Of a DNA stretch of 64,000 nucleotides, positions 40,507 through 51,962 are shown piece by piece (position 1 is the stretch's first letter; each line of letters opens with the position of its first letter). The position numbers and the translations under genes were made by a program. The notes under the pieces were generated by a model. That model was not told the DNA's origin and ran no database searches. It was given only the letters and a program-made list of their open reading frames with translations. This DNA comes from Gadus chalcogrammus (taxonomy: Eukaryota; Chordata; Actinopteri; Gadiformes; Gadidae), in the NCBI RefSeq assembly GCF_026213295.1, contig NC_079428.1, positions 2,074,876 through 2,138,875 on the forward strand. The letters are read 5' to 3'.

Positions 40507-41421
40507 GTGTATCTCCCCTTCCTACCCCTTGTCTTCCAGTGTTGTCGTGGCCCTGTCGAACTTGTCCCTTCTTGTAAATGTTCTGCTTCTATATTTGCGT
40601 CTTCATTTCTCACTGCTGTAACTCTTATATTTTACTTAGAAGGATGTGTTGGGGTTGGCCTTTTTATGTTGATATGATTTCCACTGCCTCTGAGCAGTTT
40701 GTTTTTTGCTGTGGGTTCCATTCTCGTCATCACTTCTTTCATTGTTTTTACTCACTCAGAACTTGCAAAATATGCAAAAAAGAGGAAAGAATTAACTAGG
40801 AAAGCAGTTGCCAAGCACTACGACTATCACATATTTGCACAAAATGTCTGTGATTTTCATCTTTTGTCAATTTTTCGAAGGAGATTTTTACATCAGAATC
40901 TGAATGTGAAACATTTCCTAGCTTCTAAAGTCACACTTGTGTTGTGTGAGGTCAACAAGGAAATAACATTTAAGGCACAAGACGCCACTTTTCATTACAT
41001 ACTCCAACCTTGAAACTTTGAATTATGAGGAATTTCTGCTTTACGTGCCGTAGAGCTTTTTTTAATTAGTATGCAGCAACTTAATCTAAAAAGTAGTCCC
41101 CTGAATCATTCAATACATTATATATTTTCTTATAATGCAGCTGGAAACACATTTGATTCACAGTAAAACGTAACTCTTCTATGTTTGACCACCTGTCCTC
41201 CCAAACTTCACAGCTGTCCTTGTCGGGTCTTCTTCGTGTTAACCCTCCTTCCCTTGTTTTCAACAGAACTGTGTAGAATTAACCCTTTGATTTAAAAATG
41301 TGGGACTTTCGATTCGCGTAGCGTTGATGCTTTAAAAACAAACCTTGTTAACTAAAAACCTAAGAGCTATAATCACATTCTTATGCTGTCTTTCTTCTTC
41401 TCTGTATTTTTAAATCTACAG

Positions 41422-41430
41422 AATCCTTTG
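41422..41430 (+). CDS. ptprd: ptprd micro-exon meA, 9-nt element (ESF)
   Basis: Nine bases, AATCCTTTG, lie between a CTACAG acceptor and a GTAAGT donor. With the phase-1 G from the previous exon they read E-S-F and leave a G for the next exon. In mammals the first part of the Ig2 meA insert is ESI, so the match in size, place, phase and sequence is convincing. Inclusion is a neuronal splicing choice that tunes binding to postsynaptic partners such as IL1RAPL1 and Slitrk proteins. A TGC sits 36-38 nt upstream of the exon within a pyrimidine-rich stretch. Confidence 0.9.
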
Positions 41431-42013
41431 GTAAGTGCTTAGTTCTGAAGCACACATCACCCCCACTAATGTTCATGTTACCAACAACTATTAAAATGCA
41501 TGGCATGCATTTTACTAACAGTTACAGTAGCCAACTCACAGAGGTGGCAGGGACACACAAGCTTACCCTACCCACCACGACTGGTCTCACTACCAGCAGA
41601 GGCACTTCTAGGACAGATAATTTTACGTTAGGCACAAAAAGTTTAGCACAAAAATAACAATGATTAATGTTTAACCTGTCTCACGTGTCTGCCACTCACT
41701 CACTGACCCACTTATCCACTTACTCTCTTCACACCTGTTTGTGTTACGTTAGGCTGTGTCCAGATTCTCCGTAGCTCAGGGCCTAGCAGAGCCAAAGCAT
41801 ACCAGGAGCCGCAGCTCCCACTCTTGTTTCCTACATGCCAAATCCACAAAGTCTTTCCTTTGTAATAGATGGGCCTCACTTGGTCCTCAGAAGTCATTGT
41901 CGCTACCGACATTGGCCCCAAGCCTGTGGCACTTCAGTGTGTTCAAAAGTTCCTCTCTCTAACCTATGGTTTTCCTATGATGACTCCTGCCTTTTCTTTA
42001 CCACTAGAGTACA

Positions 42014-42017
<4 letters not shown>

Positions 42018-42084
<67 letters not shown>

Positions 42085-42131
42085 TCTCTTTCTCTCTCTC
42101 TCTCACTCTTCCCTCTCTCACTCTCCCTCAG
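42018..42131. repeat. CT microsatellite upstream of the 18-nt meA exon
   Basis: A pure CT array to 42076, then TTTCTC and CTCTC variants ending in a CCCTCAG decoy acceptor at 42131. Confidence 0.95.
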
Positions 42132-42255
42132 AACCTTTATTTACGTACCCTGTTAAATCTAATTTGATTCTTCTTCCAAAGCCCCCCAAGCCTCTATCTT
42201 CTCGTACTAATGCTTCTTCTTTCTAATCTTATTTGCATTCATATTATCCACCCAG

Positions 42256-42273
42256 GTGGTACACCAATAAGAG
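42256..42273 (+). CDS. ptprd: ptprd micro-exon meA, 18-nt element (GGTPIR)
   Basis: Eighteen bases lie between a CCACCCAG acceptor and a GTAAGA donor. With the phase-1 G carried in, they read G-G-T-P-I-R and carry a G out, identical to the second mammalian meA element. Together with the 9-nt exon the full insert is ESFGGTPIR. Each element keeps the frame alone, so 0, 3, 6 or 9 extra Ig2 residues are possible. A long CT array lies 176-238 nt upstream of the exon. Confidence 0.93.
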
Positions 42274-44295
42274 GTAAGAGTGCTGAACTGACGTTCACAG
42301 AATGAAAATAAAACGAATTCATTCTTGCTGTCAACCCATCCATTCATTCGAATCACCCTCCATTTTTCCCCCGTTTACCGATTCCAAATCCCATTTCGTT
42401 CATCAAGATCTTTTTTTCTTTGGTCCTGTTTCGTTGACTCTTCCATTTCTGTACGTCTATGCTTTATTTTACTCCTTTGTCTCCTGGTTTTCCAGGCCCC
42501 ACTTGGCTCACTTGTGATATGCTTGCCATGGCTCAAATAAGCATATCCAATGACAATTATTTTTAAACAATTTTCTTTTTTTATCCGTTCATTTTTGTTT
42601 TCTTTTCGGCCATAGCGAATCATGTGTCCCTCTTTTTGTCCAACTAAAACAACCAAGCCTTTTTTCCCCTTAGCTGCTCTTATTCAGCTCCTAAAGTATA
42701 CGCAGATTGCCGTGGAAGCACGCAGGCATGCTGAAGACAATACTGCCTTTTCTATGCCTTTTTTTCTCCCAAAGAGTTATTTCTATCTTTGCAAACTATT
42801 TTTTTTTAATTTCCTCTATTTGCTTTCCTCTTCTGTACCTTCTACAAAAAAGCCCAAACAACTACTTTTTTGATAAAGTTTCTACGGTGCTTTTTTTCTC
42901 TTTCACCTATTTTTCTTACTTTTCTTGGGTTTGGAGACTATTTTACTTTTTTGACTTTTTTCTTCAGGGTTTGGGGGAAGGCATACAGTTGAGGCCGGCG
43001 AGGACCCTGATTGGCTAATTTTTGCCGTGTGACATGGAGTTTGAGAGTTGTTGAATTTAAAGCCATTTTTCCCCTCGGGTCATGTGACACCACACTGCTG
43101 ATCCCATTGGTGGATTTTTATGGGTGTCTTTTGTAGCTTTGACAAGCTTACGCAGTGGTTGGTTGACTTCTTGTGGGCTCTGGCCGACATTTTGAATTTT
43201 GTCTTCTAATTCAATTGCATTTTATTTTTCAGCTAAGGGTTGTCAGAAGGTTGTAAGTTGTGCCGACATACATCTCTTGCTATTTGGGAAGATGTGCATG
43301 TCCAGACTTTTGTTACCGAGGGTTATCTATTGGTTTCGCTTTGCACAAAACTGAACAATTATTTTTTTAAACATGTAAGCAGCCTTTTTTCAATTTTTTT
43401 ATACAACGCTGCATTTTTGATAGTCACTTCAACATCAAGAAGTCCCAAATTTAGATGACTGTTTCAAGTCACATGTGATTGAATATGCTAAGTCCATACC
43501 TAAATTTCTTTCTTTCAATTGTCCTCCCTTTTTATGCTGCTTTCTTATACTGTAAACCTCTTTTGTTTGATCCACGCTTCCCTGAAGCAGTATCACTCAT
43601 TCCCATATTGACCAGTCCAGTGATCTGTTGTATATTGTAGGTCTCGCCCCTATACCTCACCTGTAATTTGAATTATATAGCATATATTATTATCCTCTTA
43701 ATATGCATATGCATATATACAGGCTTTAGGATGAGTTAAGATGGCATCGATCATTCAATATTTGAATGTTTTTCTTGTTCTCTCTTTCAAAGTCATCAAA
43801 GATGATACAAATATACAATTAATAAAATTAATAATGCAAGTTCAGCCTTGTTAATATTATTATATTTGAATTTATGCACATAGTCTGTCTGGCCTTGTTC
43901 AAAGCAGCACTCCTTGTTGAACAGCATTCCTTTATTTCATGTGCAAGGTTTGAAGCTGCAATCTCACAGTATGTGAACAGTGGATATTTCCGAAGATATG
44001 ATAAATATAGGGGAATAACTTTGAATCACTTACAACTTTAAACTGATACGTGAATTCCCGATATGTGAAACAGTAAATTGGCCACTCTTAAAGATATGCA
44101 ACTCGAGGTGGTTTGGGATTCAATGATTTCTTGACATTTCCATTTATACTACCACAGTACCAACTTTTAATTGGGCAGAGCCAGGGGAAAAAAACAAAGG
44201 GATAATCGCCTTTTGAAGCATGTTCTCATTTAATTTTTGATACGGTCACGATTTTAACCAATTATCTCCCTGCATCCATTGTTATTCTCAACTAG
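42274..44295. other. T-rich intron after the meA micro-exons
   Basis: This 2-kb intron, especially 42540-43450, has a marked excess of T on the sense strand with many runs of T separated by C or G. No coding exon is seen. The composition continues that of the flanking introns around the micro-exons (40140-42250). Confidence 0.6.
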
Positions 44296-44406
44296 GGGCC
44301 CTGCAGATTGAGCAGAGCGAGGAATCGGACCAGGGAAAGTATGAATGTGTGGCCACCAACAATGACGGGACGCGCTATTCTGCTCCCGCCAATCTGTATG
44401 TGCGAG
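44296..44406 (+). CDS. ptprd: ptprd exon: Ig2 domain, C-terminal part
   Basis: This exon completes Ig2: [20 protein letters not shown], with the second Ig cysteine, then [17 protein letters not shown] plus one base. The acceptor is CTCAACTAG and the donor GTAGGA. It accepts phase 1 from either micro-exon or directly from the 39861-40049 exon. The NNDG segment differs slightly from the NSAG remembered for mammals, in a surface turn. It is followed by the optional meB exon. Confidence 0.95.
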
Positions 44407-45287
44407 GTAGGAAGCTGCGGTCATCATAACTCAGTCAACAGGTTCATGTACACGTTTGACTGAAAATCAAGTGTTAAAATATTGAATAGTAAGTGAATGA
44501 TGTGGGGTCACGGAACTGAATCTGAACCTTGAACCACGGTTTGCCTGGTTGCGTCCTGCGAACACATGTGAAGAAGGTAATTATGGTATGGAGGTTTTTC
44601 TTGGGGGAGGGGGGGTTTGCACTCAACCTACCTGTGTGGATTTGAACCTGTTTGCTATGCTAATTGTTTTTCTTCTCCTCTAATTGATTATCCGAAGTCT
44701 TAACTTGAATGACTTAACCGCTTGTTGTTTTTACCTACTAATCACGCCTGACAGTTTTAACGAAACGTGGTGGACCACTCTCTGCCCCTAGATTTTGAAT
44801 GTCGTGTGTGTCCTTTCCACCAAGTAGTTTAACAGATCCTTCCAAATTCTGTCTTTTGTTTCTCTCCTCTTGAAGGACCGCCTTATTTCACATTTTTCGT
44901 TCAATAATTAAAAACGTAATGAATAACATTATGTGCAGCTTAGTAAATTAGTAAAAAAAAAAACATCACCAAAAATTCAGTTGATATCTACTGCACATTT
45001 GTCTTAAAAGTAGGCCTAAATACGTTATGCGCTTATACAAGACGGTGCCAAAAGAAATGTAATCTCATCCATATGACAAATAAATAATAAATAACTTAAC
45101 AGAAATATAACAGAAAAGGGTCTGGGAAAGAGATCCCAGCTCCCACCGTTTTGAACCAGAGGGTCCTTCAGTCTTGGCATAGCATTTGACCTCCTTGATT
45201 ATGGCCTTTTTACTCTCTGTGTTTCCCTTGTCTCTCTCCTTCCCTCATTTTATTTTTGCTCTGCATCAAACCCTAAACATCCCTCAG

Positions 45288-45299
45288 AGCTACGAGAAG
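45288..45299 (+). CDS. ptprd: ptprd micro-exon meB (ELRE, 12 nt)
   Basis: Twelve bases, AGCTACGAGAAG, lie between a CATCCCTCAG acceptor and a GTTGGT donor. With the phase-1 G they read E-L-R-E, identical to the mammalian meB insert in the linker between Ig2 and Ig3. The insert lengthens the hinge and governs binding to several postsynaptic ligands, including IL1RAPL1, IL-1RAcP and Slitrks. Two TGC motifs lie 24-31 nt upstream of the exon. The +3T donor (GTTGGT) is weaker than the flanking donors, as expected for a regulated exon. Confidence 0.93.
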
Positions 45300-45518
45300 G
45301 TTGGTGCTTTTACTTTTTAAAACCAGAAATGATCAGTCATTTGTTTTCCACCAAAGCCTCAAAATGTGATTCATGTGACCATATCTCCATGGCACCATAG
45401 CTGTATCATCATTTATTTTACAATGTTAACCTCCGTTGATGCAATTTCCGAATAATTTGCAAACGCTGTCGTACGTTCTGTGTTCGTGGGACCCAGTGAA
45501 AATGGCAGACTCCCGATC

Positions 45519-45548
45519 CTTGACTGAATGCTTGAACATTCAGTCAAG
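45519..45548. repeat. Perfect 12-bp hairpin
   Basis: CTTGACTGAATG and its exact inverse complement are separated by six bases. It lies 220 bp after the meB micro-exon. Confidence 0.85.
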
Positions 45549-46787
45549 AAACATATTAACACACACTGCATGCTAACACAACTTTTAATCTTGGAAATTG
45601 GGCGGGAGGGTAAATGGTATTTGCATCTTTTGGCGGGAGTTTGTTTGCATGGTCACCCGGTAACGCTCAAGTTGAATGTTGTCTTCCCCTTACACCTGTC
45701 AGTGTTCCTGCTTGGTGACTTCAATAAACGCCAGCACAATAACTTTGGCATTAATGTGTGAGGACAGGACCACCAAAATATGTAAACATGTATATTTAAA
45801 AATATTATTTACAATGCCTAGCTTTTCAGAATAAAATTACTAAATACTAGGTAGCTAAAAATAATTGAATAAGTGGACTCACTCATATTACATCGTGGTT
45901 AAAATGCCCCCTTCTGCTTTTACAGCAAATTACATTTTGTTGAGTGGTAATATTCCCCCTTTCCCCCAGAGAAAAATACATTTCCTCTGATGAGAGTGAC
46001 TCAACCCTAGGATGTCATGAAAGAATAATGTGTTTGAGTCATTATCATTAATACTTGACAAATGTAATGATTGAATTAACAGGTTGAACACTCCATAGCA
46101 GGGGAACACAAGCCAATTGGATATTAATTTAATATAGAAGGAGATAAAAGTTGTATTTAATAATGCAACAAGTTCCTCTGCTGTTGATTTCCTCTCTGGA
46201 GAGGTGCATTCTGCTTGGCATAACAAGCCGTTCAAAAGGTTGGCAGATGACATCGGGACAAATGTCAGTCATCTAAAGATGGCAAAAAATGTGTCCATTT
46301 CGTAACGCACGTCATATCAAAATCCTACCAACATTGTATAAGAGCGTTGGTCACTAATTGTCACTTCACAGAAAACCCAGTGAGTCTGAATATTCATAAG
46401 CAGTAACACTGAACTCATGCCTTAAATTTTGACATTGTGATCCTTTCCATTTTGCCTTGCATCCTACCACTCTCGGCGTTAACACCATGTGACAATGCCA
46501 GTTGTCATACCAAATTATAAAAAATTAACCATATTTGACTGACCCTGTGAACCCTTTCCATTGGGTGTTGCAGCAGTGCAAATCTGAAACCGTTGTGGTT
46601 TAGTTTTTGCGCTGTTGCAAGAAATATGACTTGAAATCGAGTGCAATAGCCTTTATGTCCATTGTGCTCTACTCCTTAACATCGATTCTCTCTATAACGT
46701 GACTGTTAAAGTGAGTAGTGTTTCATCCAATAGGCATGGATCCATCTCTGTGTCATTTAAATATATTTTTTATCCTTTTGTGTAATT

Positions 46788-46834
46788 TTATTTGAAAACC
46801 AATTATTTTCAATGTGCATCTGCTTTTGCGGCAA
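46788..46834 (+). repeat. 47-bp repeat upstream of the Ig3 exon
   Basis: TTATTTGAAAACCAATTATT followed by TTCAATGTGCATCTGCTTTT matches 47679-47725 at about 85 percent with no gaps. The pair brackets the Ig3 exon. Confidence 0.7.
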
Positions 46835-47320
46835 GTCTGATGACCACAAAAGCAAACACTGTTTACATTCCATTGTGATACGTGTCCCTTTCTGAACGGT
46901 ATCTGTGTGTGTATGTGTATGTGAGGATTTGGTGCGACACATTCATTCCCATCAACTGGGGGCGTGCAGCATAAAAACAGGTTGCCATTCAACTCTGCAA
47001 TCCATTTTTACCGTCCAGTATTGTATGTGCTGTTCTGTTCACACCGCGTAGTCACATCATATTTTTGTTCATGATTGTCACAGTTATATGTTGGTATATT
47101 GCCTTAAGTCCAAAGGGTGGTTTTAATAAACACTTTTGCTGTTATTGTTATGTCATCCAATACTTCGGCTCCGTTACCAACACTATATTTGTTCATATTT
47201 GTATCGGTATACCGTCAAAGTTTACATGAAACGCCTGACATTAGCTCCAACGGCAGCCATTATGTTCCAGTATCCCTGTCTTCTCTTCCCTGGTTTTGAA
47301 CCGACTTCGTCTTCCCCCAG

Positions 47321-47590
47321 TCCGTCGGGTCCCGCCGCGCTTCTCCATCCCGCCCACGGACAACGAGATCATGCCGGGCGGCAGCGTCAACATCACGTGC
47401 GTGGCGGTGGGCTCGCCCATGCCCTACGTCAAGTGGATGCTGGGCGCCGAAGACCTGACCCCCGAAGACGACATGCCCATCGGACGCAACGTGCTGGAGC
47501 TTACCGACGTGCGTCAGTCGGCCAACTACACGTGCGTGGCCATGTCCACGCTGGGGGTGATCGAGGCCGTGGCGCAGATCACGGTGAAAG
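47321..47590 (+). CDS. ptprd: ptprd exon: Ig3 domain
   Basis: This exon encodes all of Ig3: [20 protein letters not shown], then [38 protein letters not shown], and [17 protein letters not shown], ending ITVK plus one base. Both Ig cysteines (NITC and NYTC) lie in N-glycosylation sequons. The acceptor CTTCCCCCAG and donor GTAAAG are good. It begins in phase 1, so it can follow meB or join directly to 44406. Near-identity to the mammalian PTPRD Ig3 as I remember it, including [10 protein letters not shown], supports the paralogue call. The exon is much more GC-rich than its flanking introns. Confidence 0.97.
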
Positions 47591-47678
47591 GTAAAGACAG
47601 ACGCTTGGTTGGTGCCAAACAACCCGAGTCCAGTGATCACAGGTGTCATATCGAGTGCACGACTGTCTAGTACTTATC

Positions 47679-47725
47679 TTATTTGATAACCAATTGGTTT
47701 GCAATGTGCATCGGCTTTTGGGGGA
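47679..47725 (+). repeat. 47-bp repeat downstream of the Ig3 exon
   Basis: The second copy of the segment at 46788-46834, in the same orientation, 89 bp after the Ig3 donor. It runs toward the SINE tail at 47813. Confidence 0.7.
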
Positions 47726-47812
47726 AACATACCCCAAGTGCCAAGCACTTGGTTCTATGAACATCCTCACTGTACCGACAGTGATATATTGTCCTCCTTC
47801 TTCTGACAAATG

Positions 47813-47872
47813 TACTTATTGCAAGTCGCTTCGAATGAAAGTGTCTGCTAAATGCCCTAAATGTAAATGTAA
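47813..47872 (+). mobile_element. Teleost SINE tail fragment
   Basis: The stretch GCAAGTCGCTTCGAATGAAA followed by GTGTCTGCTAAATGCCCTAA and ATGTAAATGTAA is the tail common to many teleost interspersed repeats. It lies 220 bp after the Ig3 exon. Related, reversed pieces are at 34577-34640 and 60706-60730. Confidence 0.75.
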
Positions 47873-48897
47873 GAGGGCTTCCTGGTTCTACCCCCAACGC
47901 CTGTCAAACTTAAGAGATGCCCTAACCCCTGACTGCACCCTGAAGACATACATCCATAACACTTAGTGTCTCTACATATACGCCAATGCTAAAAGGCTCC
48001 CTTCAAGTCACGTTTGAAGTCTAGTTTAATGTGTACATGCTCGCATGGATAACGATATATCCATGCGGTCGTTTTAAACACCCCTTCCTGATGCCATAAA
48101 TCGTTTGCAGAAGATCTAGCCTTAAGCCGTAGACAAGTCCTGGCACACGGACCCCACATCCCCCATGCCTTACTCACCCGGTTTAGAGCGCAGCGTAACG
48201 TTTATCTCTCACAGAGCCCGGAGATCCTCCCTCTCACCGCTTGTGTACGTGAAAGCGTGGGTGAGGGGTTGTTTGAAAAAATAAGAGTGGGTATTGTTTG
48301 GTATCCTCTTAGGACACGCCTGTTATCAGAAGGGGTAATCACATCGAGGCAGCGTCTCGCCGGAGAGATCTGGATGATTTGTGTTCCAGTGTTGCCGCAT
48401 GCCATGACACCAGACAGAATGATGCACAAACACTCCAGCTTAGTTTTTTATTTTGTTTTTCATCGCAGCAGCCATAACATGGTGGTATTAGTCACAATAT
48501 AACGGTGTCTGGCAGAGGTCTTCAGCCCGAGCATGCTTCAGGTGGCATATAAAGACAATATATTGCCCTGATATATCTCAGTGGGCTGCCAGTGTGGGGG
48601 AATTAAAGACATAAATTTTACTGCTAAATTATTAAGGAGATAAACACTAGGAAATCCCTAGATTAATGGCACCTAGTACCCCTTTCAAGGTTTTATTTTC
48701 TTTCGAACACGGTTGGAGAGGTACCTGAACCCCCATGATCTTTCTTTCATTCTTAGGTCTTGGATGAAAATATACATCATCATTGACACATGCAGTATGT
48801 TCACGCGTCATGTTTCTGACATGGCACATTCAAATCTAACACAAACGTCCATTCCTCTTCCGAATCGGTCTTACTATTATTTTCTTTTTCAAACCAG

Positions 48898-49479
48898 CGC
48901 TACCCAAGTCCCCGGGGGTTCCCGTGGTGACGGAGCGCACCGCCACCAGCATCACGCTGACCTGGGACTCGGGGAACCCCGAGCCTGTGGCCTACTACAT
49001 CATCCAGCACAAGTCCAAGTCGTCGGAGGACCTGTACAAGGAGATCGACGGCGTGGCCACCACGCGCTACAGCGTGGGCGGCCTCAGCCCCTACTCGGAC
49101 TACGAGTTCCGCGTGGTGGCGGTGAACAACATCGGCCGCGGCCCGCCCAGCGAGGCCATCGAGGCCAAGACGGCGGAGCAGGCGCCCAGCACGGCGCCCA
49201 GACAGATCAGGGGTCGTATGCTGAGCGCCACCACGGCGGTCATCCACTGGGACGAGCCCGAGGAGGCAAACGGGCAGATCATGGGCTACAGGGTGTACTA
49301 CACCATGGACTCCAACCAGCATGTCAACGTGTGGGAGAAGCAGATCGTCCGGGGGTCCAACTTCGTCACCATCCAGGGCTTGATACCCAACAAGACCTAC
49401 TTCATCAAGGTGCTGGCCTACACCTCTGTGGGCGACGGACCTCTCTCTCCTGACCTGCAGATCATCGCCAAGACCGGAG
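48898..49479 (+). CDS. ptprd: ptprd exon: fibronectin III domains 1 and 2
   Basis: One 582-nt exon encodes FN1 and FN2. FN1 starts [19 protein letters not shown] and contains [10 protein letters not shown], the [20 protein letters not shown] strand and [11 protein letters not shown]. The boundary is near AEQAPSTAP, around position 49180. FN2 contains [36 protein letters not shown] and [19 protein letters not shown], ending IIAKTG plus one base before GTAGGA. Conserved FN3 tryptophans and tyrosines are visible in both. A single exon covering FN1-FN2 is, to my memory, the usual arrangement in this family. N-K-T in LIPNKTYF is a possible glycosylation site. Confidence 0.97.
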
Positions 49480-49720
49480 GTAGGAAATAACACAATTGAA
49501 TCTATGGAATTGACTTTTTGTTATTATTGTATAATTCCATGAAAATTATAATTGTGGGGGTTCAGTCGGTTGCAATCTGCAACCTCACTGCTAGTTGCCA
49601 CTAAATCCTACACACTGTATCACTAATATCAGGTCTAATTGCAGACGTGGTTTGAGTGACGCCTGGCTCAGCATTTTGTAGTAACCGACAACACTCTCTT
49701 GGCGTCAATCTATTTTGCAG

Positions 49721-49866
49721 TTCCTTCACAGCCGACAGACTTCAAAGGAGAAGCCAAGTCAGAAACAAGCATTTTATTGTCCTGGATCGCCCCAGCGCAG
49801 ACAGGGCAGGACAACCAGATCCTGGGGTACGAACTGCTGTACAAGAAGAGGGACGACAAGGAGGAG
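49721..49866 (+). CDS. ptprd: ptprd exon: fibronectin III domain 3, first half
   Basis: This exon starts VPSQPTDFKGEAKSETSILL and continues SWIAPAQTGQDNQILGYELL, ending KKRDDKEE in phase 0 before GTAACT. The acceptor is TATTTTGCAG. ETSILLSW matches PTPRD. The TGQDNQ loop appears about three residues longer than the mammalian sequence I recall, between the B and C strands. Together with the next exon it forms FN3. Confidence 0.93.
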
Positions 49867-50190
49867 GTAACTAGCTGCTCTCAGTATATTTCATTGAACT
49901 CTTAACTTTGCGAACTCTGAATCACACTGAATCATCTTGAATCATCCCATACAAATTGCAATCCTCTTTCATTGCATGTGATTCACAATGACGGTTGCAT
50001 ATTACCTTCAACAAGTTATAGTTTCTCTGTTTAGGAGGGTCGTGATTTGAATTTCAACACGATCTTCATATTTCCTATAATCTTATGACTCCAAGACGGT
50101 GGCTCCACTTGTAACGTCATGTGGCATCACGTGATACCCTGCTATCGCAAAACAAGTGAAGACATAAATAACGCCACCTTCCCCCTACAG

Positions 50191-50335
50191 AAACGGATCA
50201 GCTTCGAGCCCACCACGTCGTACCTCCTGAAGGACCTGAAACCCTTCACCACGTACACCTTCCAGCTCGCCGCGCGGAGCAAGCATGGCGATGGGGCGTA
50301 CACCAACGAGATATCGGCCGAAACACCACAAACAC
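50191..50335 (+). CDS. ptprd: ptprd exon: fibronectin III domain 3, second half
   Basis: This exon starts in phase 0 with KRISFEPTTSYLLKDLKP, then TTYTFQLAARSKHGDGAYTN and EISAETPQT plus one base before GTAGGT. The acceptor is CCCCCTACAG. The L-x-P-x-T-x-Y and AARSxxGxG motifs are typical of the F and G strands of FN3 domains in this receptor family. Confidence 0.94.
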
Positions 50336-51962
50336 GTAGGTCCCCTTCCTTATCTGACCTCTAAATACGGAGACTGTGCCGAAGAGTTGTAACAACTTAT
50401 GGACGGTGGTGGACAATATGCATAGAGCTTTCATTTCAAATGCATCACTTTATGTACATGTGCAGAACGCCAAGCTGAAAATTAAACTGAATGTGTTTAA
50501 CAAGGCACACAATGCCTTGCGTGATGATGCATTTGAAATGTAAAAAACTGAAATAAGGTCAATCGAGGTTAGTTTTACTTGTATCTGATGTGCACTTGGC
50601 CATTCCCTATTCACTTTGAATAGACACCTGACCTTTATTGTGAAGTCTGGTGGCAAGGTTACCAAAAAAAACACTCTACCTTTGTTGTGCAAAAACATTC
50701 TGACGTGGGCATATAACATATTGCATTATTTATATGATCCCTAATACCGACTGTCATCTAGTTGTTTCGGAAGAGCATATTTTTTTTCGATCTATAAATA
50801 AAAACCAGAACCTTGTCTCCTGACATCACATCAGCCGAACTGAATACGCTGAACACTTGCAGGCTTGCAGAACTTTCTATGCTATGCTTTCTAAGTCAAA
50901 ATCCAACATTAAGGACAGGAAAGCCAAAATGGACGCCCTTATCGGGTCTGATAGGAGGGGGCATTGAGAGGTAGTTAAGGGAGGGAGGTAGGGAGGGGCG
51001 TATATATGTATATATTTTCGTATAGGAAATGCTCATAGAAAGCTCTGTATTGTCGTGTATCATGGGTATATTCAGATGAAATATAACAATTGTTTGAAAT
51101 GACAGAAGATACAGACGTATCTTGCAAAATCCTCTTTTGCACCGCAAAAGGTTGAATCAGACTAGGGCAGAGGTGAAGGTAGGTATCGAAGTGGAAACAA
51201 CTCAGTGTGTTCCTTGATGTAGGTGCGGAGGTAAATACTGGCGTAAGATAAAGTAACAGTGCATGTCAACGTGCTTAGAGTCTATTAATTCAGTCATGTC
51301 TTCTTGGGGAGCTCTCTGTTGAATATCAGGCTTTTACCACAAACCAACAGGCTTCGGAAAGGTTGGTGATTTTTCCTATGAATTAAGTGACACATCAACC
51401 TTTATGTTTTTGGATTGATGGTAACTGCTTGCACAATTTGTCATTATTAGTATCATTATTTTAAATTTATTTGAGGCTCAAACTTATTAAGGATTCATAA
51501 TTATTTGGGGCAAATCCTAGACATTGATCAATTGTCAGATTGAGTTATTGCCAATATAATTTTTTCACTAAGGTAGGTTTAATATTCTAGAGCTGTCCAT
51601 TCACAAATCCATGCAGACATCACACGTATATCAATCACGTTTGTTCATGTTGGTCTTTACCTTTTACTTTGCTTTTTGTTTGCGATTTATACCATTGACA
51701 TCAAATTCATTTTCGCACGTGTTTGTGGTTTTGTCCTCATTTCGTGTTATTTTGTTTCCTTTTATTTTTTTATTCATCATCACCACCACCACCATCATCC
51801 AACCCCGCACCTGCCTCCTCCCATCCCCCCCGAAAAAACCTCAACCCCACCCCCCCCCCCCCCCAACCCCCCACCCCCCCCCCCCTCAAAAAAAACTGTG
51901 CCCAAAACAAAACCCAACGAAACAAAACTCTTCGGAACCTCCACTGACAATGGACCAATCAG
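50336..51962. other. Intron between FN3 and FN4
   Basis: AT-rich unique DNA followed by (CAC)n-like sequence at 51780-51800 and long C runs at 51849-51885. The last 75 bases before the FN4 exon are A-rich. Nothing else is recognised. Confidence 0.7.

Larger units (their letters stand above)
45300..47320. other. Intron between meB and Ig3
   Basis: A 2-kb AT-rich intron. It holds a perfect 12-bp hairpin at 45519-45548 and, at 46788-46834, one of two related 47-bp segments that bracket the Ig3 exon. No other exon is supported. Confidence 0.7.

Noticed and set aside
42131..42160. Possible extra exon after the CCCTCAG at 42131
   Set aside because: No in-phase coding sequence with a donor follows and the family has no exon here; treated as a decoy acceptor.
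47136..47594. Overlapping frame in the Ig3 exon
   Set aside because: A shadow of the GC-rich exon in another frame. The true frame gives VRRVPPRFS and both Ig cysteines.
48713..49453. 246-residue frame over the FN1-FN2 exon
   Set aside because: A +1 shadow made possible by high GC; the FN1-FN2 frame fits the protein family and splice phases.
51611..51962. Open frame continuing upstream of the FN4 exon
   Set aside because: The frame is open by chance through C runs and A-rich DNA. Homology begins at QPSGSPQD, just after an AG, so the upstream part is intron.
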